A stretch of DNA of 64,000 bases from Catenuloplanes niger (GCF_031458255.1 NZ_JAVDYC010000001.1:2303001-2367000); one strand, 5' to 3'. Numbered from the stretch's first letter, positions 26,447-35,545 are shown. Notes: generated from the sequence alone by a model not told the origin. Program-made: numbers and translations.

Positions 26447-27616
26447 TCAGCCGAGGTGGGCGGTGTCGTTGACGGTGCGGACCGCGACGTTGCCGTCCGG
26501 CCAGGTGTCCACGATGGAGATGCCCGCCGGTTCGAGGTAGAGCCGGTGCAGGAACGCGTCCGACGCGGCCAGTGCGTCCTGCAGCAGCAGCTTGATCGGC
26601 GTCACGTGGCTGACCACGGCGATCGTGGTGCCCTCGTGCGCGGCCAGCACCGCGGCCCGCGCGCCACGGATCCGCTTCGCGACCGCCCGGAACGACTCGC
26701 CGCCGGGCGGCGCCACCGCGGTGGAGTCCAGCCAGCGCTGCATCTCGGCCGGCCACCGCTCGCGCACCTCGGCGAACGTGCGGCCCTCCCAGTCGCCGAA
26801 GTCGCACTCGATCAGCCCGGCCTCGGTCAGCACCGGGACCCCACCGGCCGCCCGGGCGATCTCCGCGGCCGTGGCGGCGCAGCGGGTCAGCGGCGAGGTG
26901 ACCACCGCGGCCAGGTCCGGCGCGAGCGCGGCCACCCGGCGCGCGGCCGCCGCCGCCTGCTCCAGGCCGAGCGCGGAGAGCGGCACGTCACCGCGGCCGG
27001 AGTAGCGCTTCTCCGCGGTCATCTCGGTCTCGCCGTGCCGGATCAGGATCATCCGGGTTGCCGCGGTCAGCGACGGCGGCACCCAGGACTTCGGCTGCGA
27101 CACCGCGACCCGGGCGGGGCCGGCCGCGTTCGCCGCGATCTCCTTGGCCAGCGCCCGGGCGGACGAGTCCGGTGCCGCGACGTCCGCCACCGGCTGCGGC
27201 GACACGCTGCGTCCGCCGTCCATCGCCTTGTTGGCCAGCGCGTCCGCGGCCTTGTTCCGCTCCCGGGGGATCCAGGTGAACGACACGGAGTCGAAGGTGT
27301 CGATCAGCTGGGCCGCGGTGGCGGCGAGCGGCCGCAGCCCCGGGTTCTTGATCTGCCAGCGGCCGGACATCTGCTCGACCACCAGCTTGGAGTCCATCCG
27401 CACGTCGACCTCGGTCGCGCCCAGCTCACCGGCCGCCTCCAGGCCGGCGATCAGCCCGGAGTACTCCGCGACGTTGTTCGTGGCGACGCCGACCGAGTCG
27501 AACCGCTCGGCCAGCACCTGACCGGTCGCGGCCTCGATCACCACCGCGCCGTACCCGGCCGGGCCGGGGTTGCCGCGCGAGCCGCCGTCCGCCTCGACGA
27601 TGACGTGCAGGCTCAC
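26447..27616 (-). CDS. bifunctional RNase H / acid phosphatase
   Basis: A 389-residue fusion like M. tuberculosis Rv2228c. The N-terminal type I RNase H domain has VEADGGSRGNPGPAGYGAVV (first Asp), NNVAEYSGLIAGLEAA (Glu), VDVRMDSKLVVEQMSG (second Asp) and RERNKAADALANKAMD (last Asp). From about residue 190 a histidine-phosphatase domain follows: MILIRHGETEMTAEKRYSGR (RHG), CDFGDWEGRT and VVSHVTPIK (second His). It degrades RNA in RNA-DNA hybrids; the phosphatase part may act on an alpha-ribazole-phosphate-like substrate. Its GTG start overlaps the upstream stop as GTGA. Confidence 0.94.
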   Translation of the reverse strand: MSLHVIVEADGGSRGNPGPAGYGAVVIEAATGQVLAERFDSVGVATNNVAEYSGLIAGLEAAGELGATEVDVRMDSKLVVEQMSGRWQIKNPGLRPLAATAAQLIDTFDSVSFTWIPRERNKAADALANKAMDGGRSVSPQPVADVAAPDSSARALAKEIAANAAGPARVAVSQPKSWVPPSLTAATRMILIRHGETEMTAEKRYSGRGDVPLSALGLEQAAAAARRVAALAPDLAAVVTSPLTRCAATAAEIARAAGGVPVLTEAGLIECDFGDWEGRTFAEVRERWPAEMQRWLDSTAVAPPGGESFRAVAKRIRGARAAVLAAHEGTTIAVVSHVTPIKLLLQDALAASDAFLHRLYLEPAGISIVDTWPDGNVAVRTVNDTAHLG

Positions 27617-28353
27617 AGGCCGGACTCCGCGGTCCGCACCATGATCCGCCCGCACTCCTCGCAGCGCACCACCTCGTCGGCGGGCGCGGCCTTGACCCGG
27701 TGCAGCTCCTGGCCGTACAGCTCCAGGCGGCAGCCGCCGCAGCGACCGGCGCGGAACAGCGCGGCGCCGAGCCCGGCGTTCGCCTCGCGCAGCCGGTCGT
27801 AGAGCGTGACCAGGTCGCCGGGGAGGTCCGCGGCCAGCGGCGCCCGGGACTGCGACTTGAACTCCTCCTCCTTGGCGATCTCGGCCAGCGCGGCCTCGCG
27901 GCGGGCCTCGGCGGCGGACCGGGCCTCGCGGGCGGCCTCCTGGCGGGTGGCGATCTCGTCCAGCGTGGCCTGCGCGGTCTCCCGCTGCTCCATCAGCTCG
28001 AGCTCCTGGTCCTCCAGCTCGCTCTGCCGGCGGGTCAGGCTGACCACCTCGTGCTGCAGCGCCTCCAGCTCGCGGGCCGGACCGGTGCCGGCGGCCAGCC
28101 GGTCGTCGTCCTTCTGACGGCGGATCCGGACCTGGTCGATGTCCTTCTCCAGCCGGGCGATGTCGCGGTCGATGTCGTCCACCGTGACCTGGGCGCGCAC
28201 CCGCTCGTCCTCCAGCGCGGAGAGGGTGCGGGCCAGCGTGTCGAGCTCGGCGTACTCCGGCAGCGTCTTGCGCTTGTGCGCGAGCTGGGCCAGGGACGTG
28301 TCGATAGCCTGCAGATCCAGCAGACGGCGTTGGGCTTGCGGCGCGGCCTTCAC
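27613..28353 (-). CDS. zinc-ribbon coiled-coil protein (Rv2229c-like)
   Basis: A 246-residue protein with a long helical hairpin (residues ~1-180, rich in Glu, Arg, Ala, Gln, Leu; for example EALQHEVVSLTRRQSELEDQ) and a C-terminal zinc ribbon with four Cys: RCGGCRLEL and RCEECGRIM. It belongs to the CT398/zf-RING_7-type family linked in other bacteria to nucleic-acid or flagellar roles, with no firm function here. GTG start overlaps the Nif3 stop; its own stop overlaps the RNase H start, so the three genes are tightly coupled. Confidence 0.92.
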   Translation of the reverse strand: MKAAPQAQRRLLDLQAIDTSLAQLAHKRKTLPEYAELDTLARTLSALEDERVRAQVTVDDIDRDIARLEKDIDQVRIRRQKDDDRLAAGTGPARELEALQHEVVSLTRRQSELEDQELELMEQRETAQATLDEIATRQEAAREARSAAEARREAALAEIAKEEEFKSQSRAPLAADLPGDLVTLYDRLREANAGLGAALFRAGRCGGCRLELYGQELHRVKAAPADEVVRCEECGRIMVRTAESGL

Positions 28354-29201
28354 GACGAGGGCTCCTTCTTCTGTTCAGTTGAGAGCGGGGACGCCGCGTG
28401 CAGCGTCCAGGGATCGGTGTCCAGGTCCGAGACGATCACCTCGACCGGCGCCTCGGCGCGCAGCCACGCGGCCACGTCGTCGCACCAGGGGCGCTCGGTG
28501 GCCCAGTGCGCCGCGTCGAGCAGCGCCGGGCCGCCCGCGGCGAGGTGCTCACCGGCGGGGTGATGCCGAAGGTCGGCGGTCAAGTATGCATCGGCACCGG
28601 CCGCGGTGGCCGCCCCCAGGAACGAGTCGCCGGACCCACCACAGACCGCCACGGTACGGATGATCCGCTCCGGGTCGCCCGCGGCGCGTACCCCCCAGGC
28701 GGTTGCCGGCAGGCGGTCTGCCGCCGTCGCGGTGAACTGCCGGAGCGTCAGCGGGGACGGCAGCGTGCCGACCCGGCCGATGCCGAGCGTGGGGTCCGTG
28801 GCGTGCGGGGCGAGCGGGCGGAGATCGGTGAGCCCCAGCCGGGCGGCGAGCGCGTCCGACACGCCGGGATTCGCCGTGTCCGCGTTGGTGTGCGCGGTGA
28901 ACAACGCGATGTCGCCCTTGATCAGCCGGTGCACGATCCGGCCCTTGAACGTCGTCGGCGCGACCGACGACACGCCCTTGAGCAGCAGCGGGTGGTGCGC
29001 CACGATCAGGTCCGCGCCGACGGCGAACGCCTCGTCGACGGTCTCGTCCACCACGTCCACCACGCACAGCACCCGGCGCACCGGCGCGTCCGGGTCGCCG
29101 AGCACCAGACCGACGCGGTCCCACTGCTCCGCCCAGGCCGGCCGGTAGCGCGCCTCGAGCGCGGCCACCAGCCGGCCGACGGTCGTCTCGCTGGAAGTCA
29201 C
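28350..29201 (-). CDS. Nif3/YbgI-like dinuclear metal-centre protein
   Basis: A 283-residue member of the Nif3 family, which forms hexamers with a dinuclear metal centre. Metal ligands are visible in DLIVAHHPLLLKG (HH), ALFTAHTNADT (H, N, D), and near the end LLDAAHWATERPWCD (H, E). Typical start: LVAALEARYRPAWAEQWDRV. The reaction is uncertain; some members bind NADH or act as GTP cyclohydrolase I type 2. It is the first gene of the operon with the zinc ribbon and RNase H genes, matching Rv2230c-Rv2228c. Confidence 0.93.
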   Translation of the reverse strand: MTSSETTVGRLVAALEARYRPAWAEQWDRVGLVLGDPDAPVRRVLCVVDVVDETVDEAFAVGADLIVAHHPLLLKGVSSVAPTTFKGRIVHRLIKGDIALFTAHTNADTANPGVSDALAARLGLTDLRPLAPHATDPTLGIGRVGTLPSPLTLRQFTATAADRLPATAWGVRAAGDPERIIRTVAVCGGSGDSFLGAATAAGADAYLTADLRHHPAGEHLAAGGPALLDAAHWATERPWCDDVAAWLRAEAPVEVIVSDLDTDPWTLHAASPLSTEQKKEPSS

Positions 29202-29273
29202 GGCGAGAACTCTATCGGCAGGCAGCCCCCGGAGCGTTCTTGGTGGATCTTCGCCGGCCGACGGGGATCCACC

Positions 29274-29843
29274 CTAGGTGAGGCTGCCGTCCGTGGGGAG
29301 GCGGACACGGAGCACGTCCAGGGTCAGCGCCCACGGGAACCGGTCGACGTAGCGGTCACCGGTGCCCGGCGGGTGCAGCTCGACCACGTCGTCGCCGAAG
29401 AGCACGCTCACGCCCCAGGACCGCAACCGCTCGATGTTCTCCCGGAACACCGGGTGCGCCGCCATCGCCTCGTTCGTGTACGGCATCGCGACGATCGGCA
29501 GGCCCTTGCCGTACGCCTCGACCAGCAATCCGAGCGCGAGCGTGTCGGCGATGCCGGCCGCCCACTTGTTGATCGTGTTGACCGTGGCCGGCGCGACCAC
29601 GATCGCGTCCGCCGGCGGCAGCACGTCCGCGTCGCCCGGGTTCTTGTAGTCCGAACGGACCGGGTGTCCGGTCTGCGCGGCCAGCGCGGCCGGGTCGACG
29701 AACTTGCGCCCGTCCGGCGTCGTGATCACGCAGACGTCCCAGCCGTCGGCTCGCGCGAGGTCCACCAGCACGCCCACCTTCCGGGCGACCGGCGAGCCGC
29801 AGGCGACGACGTAGAGCACGCGCGCTGGATAGCCACCGATCAT
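29274..29843 (-). CDS. flavoprotein, phosphopantothenoylcysteine-decarboxylase-like fold
   Basis: A 189-residue FMN-binding protein of the Flavoprotein family. The opening VLYVVACGSPVARKVGVLVD is the flavin-binding strand and loop; ADAIVVAPATVNTINKWAAGIADTLAL has the P-A-T-x-N-T-I-x-K block, and AMPYTNEAMAAHPVFREN resembles the PxMN region. It lacks the full CoaBC fusion, so it could be a peptidyl-Cys decarboxylase-like or an unrelated redox enzyme. ATG 29843 follows GAAGG. It lies immediately downstream of the XRE gene on the same strand, a pairing suggesting one transcript. Confidence 0.85.
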   Translation of the reverse strand: MIGGYPARVLYVVACGSPVARKVGVLVDLARADGWDVCVITTPDGRKFVDPAALAAQTGHPVRSDYKNPGDADVLPPADAIVVAPATVNTINKWAAGIADTLALGLLVEAYGKGLPIVAMPYTNEAMAAHPVFRENIERLRSWGVSVLFGDDVVELHPPGTGDRYVDRFPWALTLDVLRVRLPTDGSLT

Positions 29844-29856
29844 GGTCGATAAACCT

Positions 29857-31086
29857 TCATACGCCAACTCCCATGTGCTCAGCCAACTCGGCGATGGCGG
29901 GAGACGGCGTACCGCGGGTGCGACGCAACACGTCCGAGATGACCGCGTGGGCGATCGGCCGGCAGCGGATCTCCGACGGCGCGAGCCGATCACCCTCCAG
30001 CAACATCTCCCCCGCCTTCTCCATCTCGCCCATCTGCGAGTATCCGCGGGCGAGGTCGAGGTAGTGGTGCGCCCGCCGCTCCGGCAGCAGCGCGTCGAAC
30101 CCGCCGGTCTGGTTGATCACATCATGCGTCTCGACCGCCATCCGGCCGTCACCCAGCTCGACCATCGCGGCCGCCCGGTGCAACTGCACGTTGGTCGGCC
30201 CGAACGAGGTCCAGTAGTGGTTCGCGTCGCCGCCGACGTGCTCGGCGACGCGGGTGGCCTCGTTCATCAGGTCGTGCACGGTGGCGGTGTCGCCGAGCCG
30301 GGCCGCGGCCATGCCGCCCTGGAGCAGCAGCATGCCGTAGACGCTGAGCCGCTCCGGCGTGCTGTCCGTGTCACCGGCCGGCGCGATCTGGTTGGCCACG
30401 TTGACGTGGATCTCCAGCGCCGGCCGGGCCCGGCCGAGCGCCAGCAGCGAGCTGCCCACCCGGTACGTCGCGACACCGGCGAGCAGCTGGTCGTCGGCGC
30501 GCTGGCAGACCGCGATGGACCGGTCGGCCGCGAGCCAGGACAGCTCGTGCTCGCCCAGCTTGCGCAGCGTGGAGGAGGCGATCTGGTAGACCTGCCCGAG
30601 CAGGTGGGCGGCCTCCGGCCGGTCCGGGTCCGGCGTGGAGGTGTCCAGCGCCTGGCCGTCGCGGAGCAGCTTGGGCAGCGCACGGGCGAGCACGCCGTAC
30701 TTCGCGTGCTGGAACGTCAGCCACGCGTGGCTGACCGCCTTGCGCATCTCCGGCAGCGGCGGTGCCTGGGGCGTGGCCGTGAAGAACGCGCTGATCTGGT
30801 TGTACCGCTCCAGCGCGGAGCGGATCTCCTCGACCTCGACCTGGTCGATGCAGTTCACCGTGTCCGGCCGGCGCTCCGGGTCCTTGCCGAGCAGCAGCTG
30901 CACGTCGACCTGCAGCACGTCGGCGATCTCGTAGATCACGGAGAACTTGTCGAGCCGGCGTACCCCGCGCTCGACCTTGTCCACCCAGCTCTTCGACTTG
31001 CCCAGCCGGTCCGCGAAGACCTGCTGGGACATCTTGCGCCGTCCCCTCCAGTACGCCACGCGGCGTCCGATCGGCAGCTCGTCCAC
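29857..31086 (-). CDS. XRE regulator with long helical repeat domain
   Basis: A 409-residue protein. The N-terminal helix-turn-helix is visible in GRRVAYWRGRRKMSQQVFAD, RLGKSKSWVDKVERGVRRLD and IYEIADVLQVDV. The remaining ~320 residues are helical, tetratricopeptide-like (for example LLGQVYQIASSTLRKLGEHE and YLDLARGYSQMGEMEKAGEM), as in many actinomycete XRE regulators. GTG 31086 is preferred since GGGAGAGG precedes it; an in-frame GTG at 31107 is possible. It reads away from the Prim-Pol-like gene. Confidence 0.88.
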   Translation of the reverse strand: MDELPIGRRVAYWRGRRKMSQQVFADRLGKSKSWVDKVERGVRRLDKFSVIYEIADVLQVDVQLLLGKDPERRPDTVNCIDQVEVEEIRSALERYNQISAFFTATPQAPPLPEMRKAVSHAWLTFQHAKYGVLARALPKLLRDGQALDTSTPDPDRPEAAHLLGQVYQIASSTLRKLGEHELSWLAADRSIAVCQRADDQLLAGVATYRVGSSLLALGRARPALEIHVNVANQIAPAGDTDSTPERLSVYGMLLLQGGMAAARLGDTATVHDLMNEATRVAEHVGGDANHYWTSFGPTNVQLHRAAAMVELGDGRMAVETHDVINQTGGFDALLPERRAHHYLDLARGYSQMGEMEKAGEMLLEGDRLAPSEIRCRPIAHAVISDVLRRTRGTPSPAIAELAEHMGVGV

Positions 31087-31346
31087 TGGTCCTCTCCCTT
31101 TGCTCACTGTGTGCTCGATATGGCGGCACCCCGAGCGGAGAAAAACGTCTTTGAATTTCCGGTGCCGGTGGGATCACTGGTTCGGTGCCGGTCGCACAGC
31201 GAGTGTGTTCGCGGTGCGGCCGCCGTTCGTAACTTCAAGTGCAAGTTGCAACCGGTACGACACTCGATAACGACACCGAGTGCGGCGGGTGACGGCTTGA
31301 TCACCCGAGAATCTGGATGAGTCACTGACCTGGGGGGTTTCTAGCC

Positions 31347-32054
31347 ATGCGGTGGAGCGCCCGACCACCATTCGTTTCGACGAGCTTGTCCGGAATGACC
31401 AGCGTGTTGCAGCGGCCGCGCCTGCGCCGCGCCGCGCTGCGGTACGCCGATCACGAGTGGCCCGTGCTGCCCGGCGCCTGCCTGACCGGTGGGCGCTTCA
31501 CCTGCGGACGGGCCGGGTGTCCCACGATCGCCTGCCACCCGGCCACGGAGTCCTGGGAGCGCACCGCCACGACCGACGTCTCCCGCGTCGCGGCGTGGTG
31601 GCGGTCCCGCCCGCACTCCGTGCTGATCGCCACCGGCCGCGCGTTCGACGTCCTGGAGGTGCCGGCTCACCTGGGCCTGCGCGTGCTGGGGGCGGCCCGG
31701 CTGCTGGCCGGCGTGGTCGGGCCCGGGCGCGGTCAGGTCCGTGGGCCGGTCGCGGTCACCCCGGCCGGCCGCTGGATGCTGCTGGTCGCCCCCGGCGATC
31801 CGCTGCGGCCGGAGCTGGACGAGTGCCTGGACGTGGTCCGGCACGGCCCCGGCTCGTGGATTCCCGCGCCGCCGACCCGGCTGCCGGAGGGACCGGTGCG
31901 CTGGGCCGTCTCGCCGGAGGAGGTGCAGTGGCGCCTGCCGGACTCCTACGCCGTGCAGGCGATGCTGGTCGACGCGCTCGGGCCCTACGGACGGCATGCC
32001 GGTCTCCGGCCACTGCTTCCCCGCCAATCGACGGGCACGAGGTATGCGGCCTGA
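31347..32054 (+). CDS. Prim-Pol-like (bifunctional DNA primase/polymerase N-terminal) protein
   Basis: A 235-residue protein that matches the Prim-Pol domain in outline only: ADHEWPVLPGACLTGGRFTC, a Cys-containing zinc-like loop (CGRAGCPTIACHP), WWRSRPHSVLIATGRAFDVL (the N-I-G-I-A-T-G block with catalytic D-x-D reduced to FDVLEVP) and a later H/D-poor tail. With one catalytic Asp missing it may not polymerise. It is stand-alone, without helicase. Start may be 31347 or ATG 31395. It is divergent from the XRE/flavoprotein pair. Confidence 0.75.
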   Translation: MRWSARPPFVSTSLSGMTSVLQRPRLRRAALRYADHEWPVLPGACLTGGRFTCGRAGCPTIACHPATESWERTATTDVSRVAAWWRSRPHSVLIATGRAFDVLEVPAHLGLRVLGAARLLAGVVGPGRGQVRGPVAVTPAGRWMLLVAPGDPLRPELDECLDVVRHGPGSWIPAPPTRLPEGPVRWAVSPEEVQWRLPDSYAVQAMLVDALGPYGRHAGLRPLLPRQSTGTRYAA

Positions 32055-32505
32055 ACGCCCATCCGACCGCCTTTCAGTGGCAAACCGGTACGAGTAGGTA
32101 GTCAACGTAGCGTCCGGGACGGAAAAGGGTGGACCCCCGAACGGCGGACGACCGGTCACAAAATCATCGCGCCCCGCGGAAGTTGCAAGGTGGTTGCCTC
32201 GGTTGCAAAACCGATTCCGCCATTGATTCCCCGCCCGCCCCTCCCCATCTTTTGTGTGAGCAGTCAGCTACGGAATGTGATCACACGGTGACGGGAGAGC
32301 GGCGATGCGCCTCGTTCGCAACCCGGCCCCGCACGCCATCCGGCAGGCGGGGCCGTCCTACGCACGGGGACCTCAGCTGCCCCCGAGCGACAACCGAGCG
32401 ATCGGTCAAGGTCCGGACGAGGCCGCCGAAGAACACGGTGCCACCGGGATGTGGCCGCCGGCACTGCGCATCGGCGTGGGGGAAACACAACGGGGGAACA
32501 CTCAG
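32055..32505. other. 451-bp intergenic leader before the exosortase operon
   Basis: No convincing gene. It contains AAGTTGCAA (32180-32188) and GGTTGCAA (32201-32208), echoing AAGTTGCAA at 31243-31251 on the other side of the Prim-Pol-like gene, and overlapping dyads TGTGATCACA (32276-32285) and TCAC-N3-GTGA (32281-32291). An in-frame ATG at 32305 has GGGAGAG upstream and would extend the next gene by 67 residues, but codon third positions there are less GC-rich. Confidence 0.55.
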
Positions 32506-33480
32506 ATGAAGCAGATCGGCTTCCGCAAGGACGGCGCGGATCTCGCGCCGACGCCGGCCGAGCAGACCGCGCCCGCGGACTTCACGGTCCTGGCCGGCTC
32601 GGTGGTGCGTACGCTGCGCTCGCTCACCGACCTGGACGCCTGGATGGTGGCTCGCGTGGTCGACCGCGAGCAGGTGCTGCTCGCCGCGGACGCGGACGGC
32701 CTGCCCGTCGCCCCCGGGTTCCACCAGCCGTGGGAGGAGTCGGTCTGCGGGCTGCTGCTCGGCGGCGGCGCCACCATGCCGCTGGTCATCGACGACCTCA
32801 CCGCGCTGCCCGGCTACCGGCACTCGGTCGCGGACCGGCTCAACATCGGTTTCTACGCCGGCGCCCCGATGTACGACCGGACCGGCGCGCTGATCGGCAC
32901 GCTGTGCGGCCTGGACCGGACGCCGCACGCGGTGGAGATGCCCGCGCTGGCCGACCTGGTCGCCGTGCAGGCCGCGATGCTCGCGAAGCTGCTCGACGCG
33001 GAGCTGCTCAACGCCCGCTACCAGCGCACCGTGCGGGGCGAGCTGCCCGCCGCCCACCGGGACGCGCCCACCGGCCTGCCGGACCGCGTCGCCTGGGGCG
33101 GCCTGCTGGCCGAGCAGGAGGCCGTCGTCCGCCGGTACGGCACGCCCGCGGGCGTCATCGTCGTCGGCGTCGACCCGGTCATCACCGCGGGCGCGCTCCG
33201 CCGGATCACCAAGGTGCTGCGCGACGAGGGCAAGCGCCACCACGACGCCGTCGCCGTCCGCCTGGACGGCCGGCACTTCGGGCTGCTGACGCTGGACCGG
33301 CCGCGCCGCGAGGTGTCCGGTACCGCCACGCGCATCGAGCGCAAACTCAACGACCTCAAGGTCCACCCGCGGGTGGGCTGGGCGATGCGCGGCGAGGCGG
33401 AGAACCTGCAGGAGACCTGGCGGCTCGCGGACCGGCGGAAGTTCGAGCGCCACCGCGACAGCATGTACGTGGGCGGCTGA
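32506..33480 (+). CDS. GAF domain protein with degenerate GGDEF domain
   Basis: A 324-residue cytosolic protein. Residues ~20-170 form a GAF sensor domain (LAGSVVRTLRSLTDLDAWMV, PWEESVCGLL, NIGFYAGAPMYDRTGALIGT, LCGLDRTPHAVEM). After a helix comes a GGDEF-like domain: DAPTGLPDRVAWGGLLAEQE and HDAVAVRLDGRHFGLLTLDR, where the GG(D/E)EF loop has become L-D-G-R-H-F. It therefore cannot be a normal diguanylate cyclase; it may bind ligand or act as a regulator. It begins a five-gene operon and ends one base before the exosortase-like gene. Confidence 0.82.
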   Translation: MKQIGFRKDGADLAPTPAEQTAPADFTVLAGSVVRTLRSLTDLDAWMVARVVDREQVLLAADADGLPVAPGFHQPWEESVCGLLLGGGATMPLVIDDLTALPGYRHSVADRLNIGFYAGAPMYDRTGALIGTLCGLDRTPHAVEMPALADLVAVQAAMLAKLLDAELLNARYQRTVRGELPAAHRDAPTGLPDRVAWGGLLAEQEAVVRRYGTPAGVIVVGVDPVITAGALRRITKVLRDEGKRHHDAVAVRLDGRHFGLLTLDRPRREVSGTATRIERKLNDLKVHPRVGWAMRGEAENLQETWRLADRRKFERHRDSMYVGG

Positions 33481-33481
33481 C

Positions 33482-34057
33482 ATGACGACGCTGAACCTGC
33501 CCCGCCCGCGCTCGCACCGCGCGGTCCCCGAGGTGACGATCGGCCCGGTGCGCATCCTGCTCGCGATCGGCGCGGTGCTCACCATCGCGGCGCTGATCTA
33601 CTGGGACGAGGAACTGCGGCACATGGAGGCCTGCGCCTCGGCCTGGCTGGCCCGGCGCAACGGCCTCACGGACGCGACCTGCACCGGCTCCACCGTGCTG
33701 TTCATGATCGGTGAGTTCCAGAGCGGCGTGACCATCACGCTCGGCTGCACCGTGACGTTCCTGGCCATCCCGTTCCTGCTGGCCACGTCCGGCCTCTTCG
33801 TGATCCACCGGGTCTCGCTGGTCAAGTCGTTCCTGGCCCTGGTGGCCGCGATCGCGTTCATCATGGTCTGCAACCAGCTGCGGCTGCTCTCCATCGAGGT
33901 GGCGATGCGGATCTGGGGCGCCGAGGACGGCTACTCCGCCACGCACATCCTGGTCGGCACGCTGATCTCCACGCTCGGCGTGATCGGCGGCGGACTCGCC
34001 TACCTCTACGTCCTGCTCTTCGGCGACAAGCCCCAGGGAGCCCGCAATGATGGATAG
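33482..34057 (+). CDS. exosortase-like membrane transpeptidase
   Basis: A 191-residue polytopic protein with five or six helices. The three invariant exosortase/archaeosortase residues occur in the right order and setting: C89 (TLGCTVTFLAIPFLL), R134 in NQLRLLSI, and H155 in YSATHILVGT. Such enzymes cut C-terminal sorting signals and attach proteins to the cell surface. The next-but-one gene encodes an exported protein with a hydrophobic-basic tail, a likely substrate. It resembles the actinobacterial 'exosortase P' type, as I recall it; this label is tentative. It overlaps the GT2 gene by 11 bases. Confidence 0.78.
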   Translation: MTTLNLPRPRSHRAVPEVTIGPVRILLAIGAVLTIAALIYWDEELRHMEACASAWLARRNGLTDATCTGSTVLFMIGEFQSGVTITLGCTVTFLAIPFLLATSGLFVIHRVSLVKSFLALVAAIAFIMVCNQLRLLSIEVAMRIWGAEDGYSATHILVGTLISTLGVIGGGLAYLYVLLFGDKPQGARNDG

Positions 34058-35525
34058 TTCGAACTGGCTGCTGGCACTGCTCAACACCGGCGCGTTCCTG
34101 CTCTGCGTCGGCTTCCTGATCTACGTCATCGTGATCATGCGGCCGTACCTCAGCATCAAGGAACTGCCGCCGGGGGACGCCGCGAACCACGACTGGCACC
34201 TGATCGTGCCGGCGCTCAACGAGGAAGAGGTCATCGGCGGCACCGTGCTGCACCTGACCTCCACGTTCCCGCAGGCCCACATCTGGGTGATCGACGACGG
34301 CTCGGACGACGCGACCGGCCGGATCCTGGCCGGGCTGGCACCGCGGCTGCCGAACCTGCACGTCATCACGCGGGTCGCGCCGGACGCCCGGACCGGCAAG
34401 GGCGACGTCCTGAACCTCGGCTGGTCCTCGATCGACGAGTGGGTCACCCGTAACGGCGGCGACAAGACGAAGACCATCGTCGGCGTGGTCGACGCGGACG
34501 GCCGCCTCGACCCGCACGCGTTCGACGTCATCTCCGGCGAGGAGATGTTCGCCGACGCCACGGTCGGCGCCGTCCAGGTGCTGGTCCGCGTGGTCGAGGA
34601 CGTCGAGGCGTTCGTCAGCACGGACGTGCAGACGCTCGCGTCCCGCAGCGCGCTGCCGGCCCCCGGCGACGCGTCGATCCTGGTGCAGCTGCAGGACATG
34701 GAGTTCACCGGCCCGATCGCGGCCATGCAGGGCCTGCGCCGCCGCACCGGCAGCGTCGGCATGGGCGGCAACGGCCAGTTCACCCGGCTGTCCGTGCTCA
34801 ACGAGATCTCCAAGAAGTTCGGTACGCCGTGGCACGGCGCGCTGCTGGAGGACTTCGAGCTCGGCCTGCACGTGCTCCTGATGGGCTACCGGACCGAGTA
34901 CTGCCACCACACGTTCGTGGCCCAGGCCGGCATCGACCGGCTGCGGCCGCTGATCCGTCAGCGCAGTCGCTGGTCGCAGGGCGGCATCCAGTGCCTGAAG
35001 TACCTCTGGGCCGTGATGCAGTCCCGCAACGTGTCGCTGTCCGGCGCGCTGGAGATCGCCTATTACCTCTACGTACCGTGGTCGCAGCTGTCCGGCAGCA
35101 TCATCTTCCCGGCCGCGATCGGCATCGACATCTGGTACGCGCTGAACACCGGCGGCGGCACCGACCGCTGGTGGATGACCGGCGCCTGGGGCATCGTGCC
35201 GCTGGCCCTGCTCTTCGGCGTGTTCCCGCACGCGGTCTGGGGACTGCTCTACCGCACCCGCTGCGGCAACATGATCACCCGCCGCCGGGCGCTGGCGCTG
35301 GCCATGGGCAACCTGCTCTACGGCTACCTGCTCCAGGCCGCGGTCTGGTGGGCGCTCATCCGGATCATCCGCGGCAAGACCGACTGGAAGAAGACCAAGC
35401 ACCCCGGCACCCGGGTCGGCCTGGCACTCGCCCAGGCCCAGACGCCCGCCGAGTGGGCGACCGAGATCGAGAACGCCCAGCAGTACACCTCCCACCACCG
35501 TCACTCCACGCCGGCCGGCGTCTGA
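34047..35525 (+). CDS. membrane glycosyltransferase family 2, processive type
   Basis: A 492-residue inverting glycosyltransferase. An N-terminal helix precedes the GT-A domain with HLIVPALNEEEVIGG, WVIDDGSDDATG, donor-binding VGVVDADG (D149, D151), catalytic GALLEDFELG (D269) and QRSRW at 305-309. The Q-x-x-R-W motif marks processive synthases of the cellulose/hyaluronan/NodC group. Several helices close the protein. With a WecB epimerase in the same operon, the sugar may be N-acetylmannosamine- or N-acetylglucosamine-derived, which is inference. It overlaps the exosortase-like gene. Confidence 0.9.
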   Translation: MMDSSNWLLALLNTGAFLLCVGFLIYVIVIMRPYLSIKELPPGDAANHDWHLIVPALNEEEVIGGTVLHLTSTFPQAHIWVIDDGSDDATGRILAGLAPRLPNLHVITRVAPDARTGKGDVLNLGWSSIDEWVTRNGGDKTKTIVGVVDADGRLDPHAFDVISGEEMFADATVGAVQVLVRVVEDVEAFVSTDVQTLASRSALPAPGDASILVQLQDMEFTGPIAAMQGLRRRTGSVGMGGNGQFTRLSVLNEISKKFGTPWHGALLEDFELGLHVLLMGYRTEYCHHTFVAQAGIDRLRPLIRQRSRWSQGGIQCLKYLWAVMQSRNVSLSGALEIAYYLYVPWSQLSGSIIFPAAIGIDIWYALNTGGGTDRWWMTGAWGIVPLALLFGVFPHAVWGLLYRTRCGNMITRRRALALAMGNLLYGYLLQAAVWWALIRIIRGKTDWKKTKHPGTRVGLALAQAQTPAEWATEIENAQQYTSHHRHSTPAGV

Positions 35526-35545
35526 ACCGCAAAGGCACCGACACC

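Noticed and set aside
32276-32291. CRP/BldD-type binding site before the exosortase operon
   Set aside because: TGTGATCACA lacks the N6 spacer of CRP sites, and TCAC-N3-GTGA only partly fits a BldD box. Listed as a dyad only.
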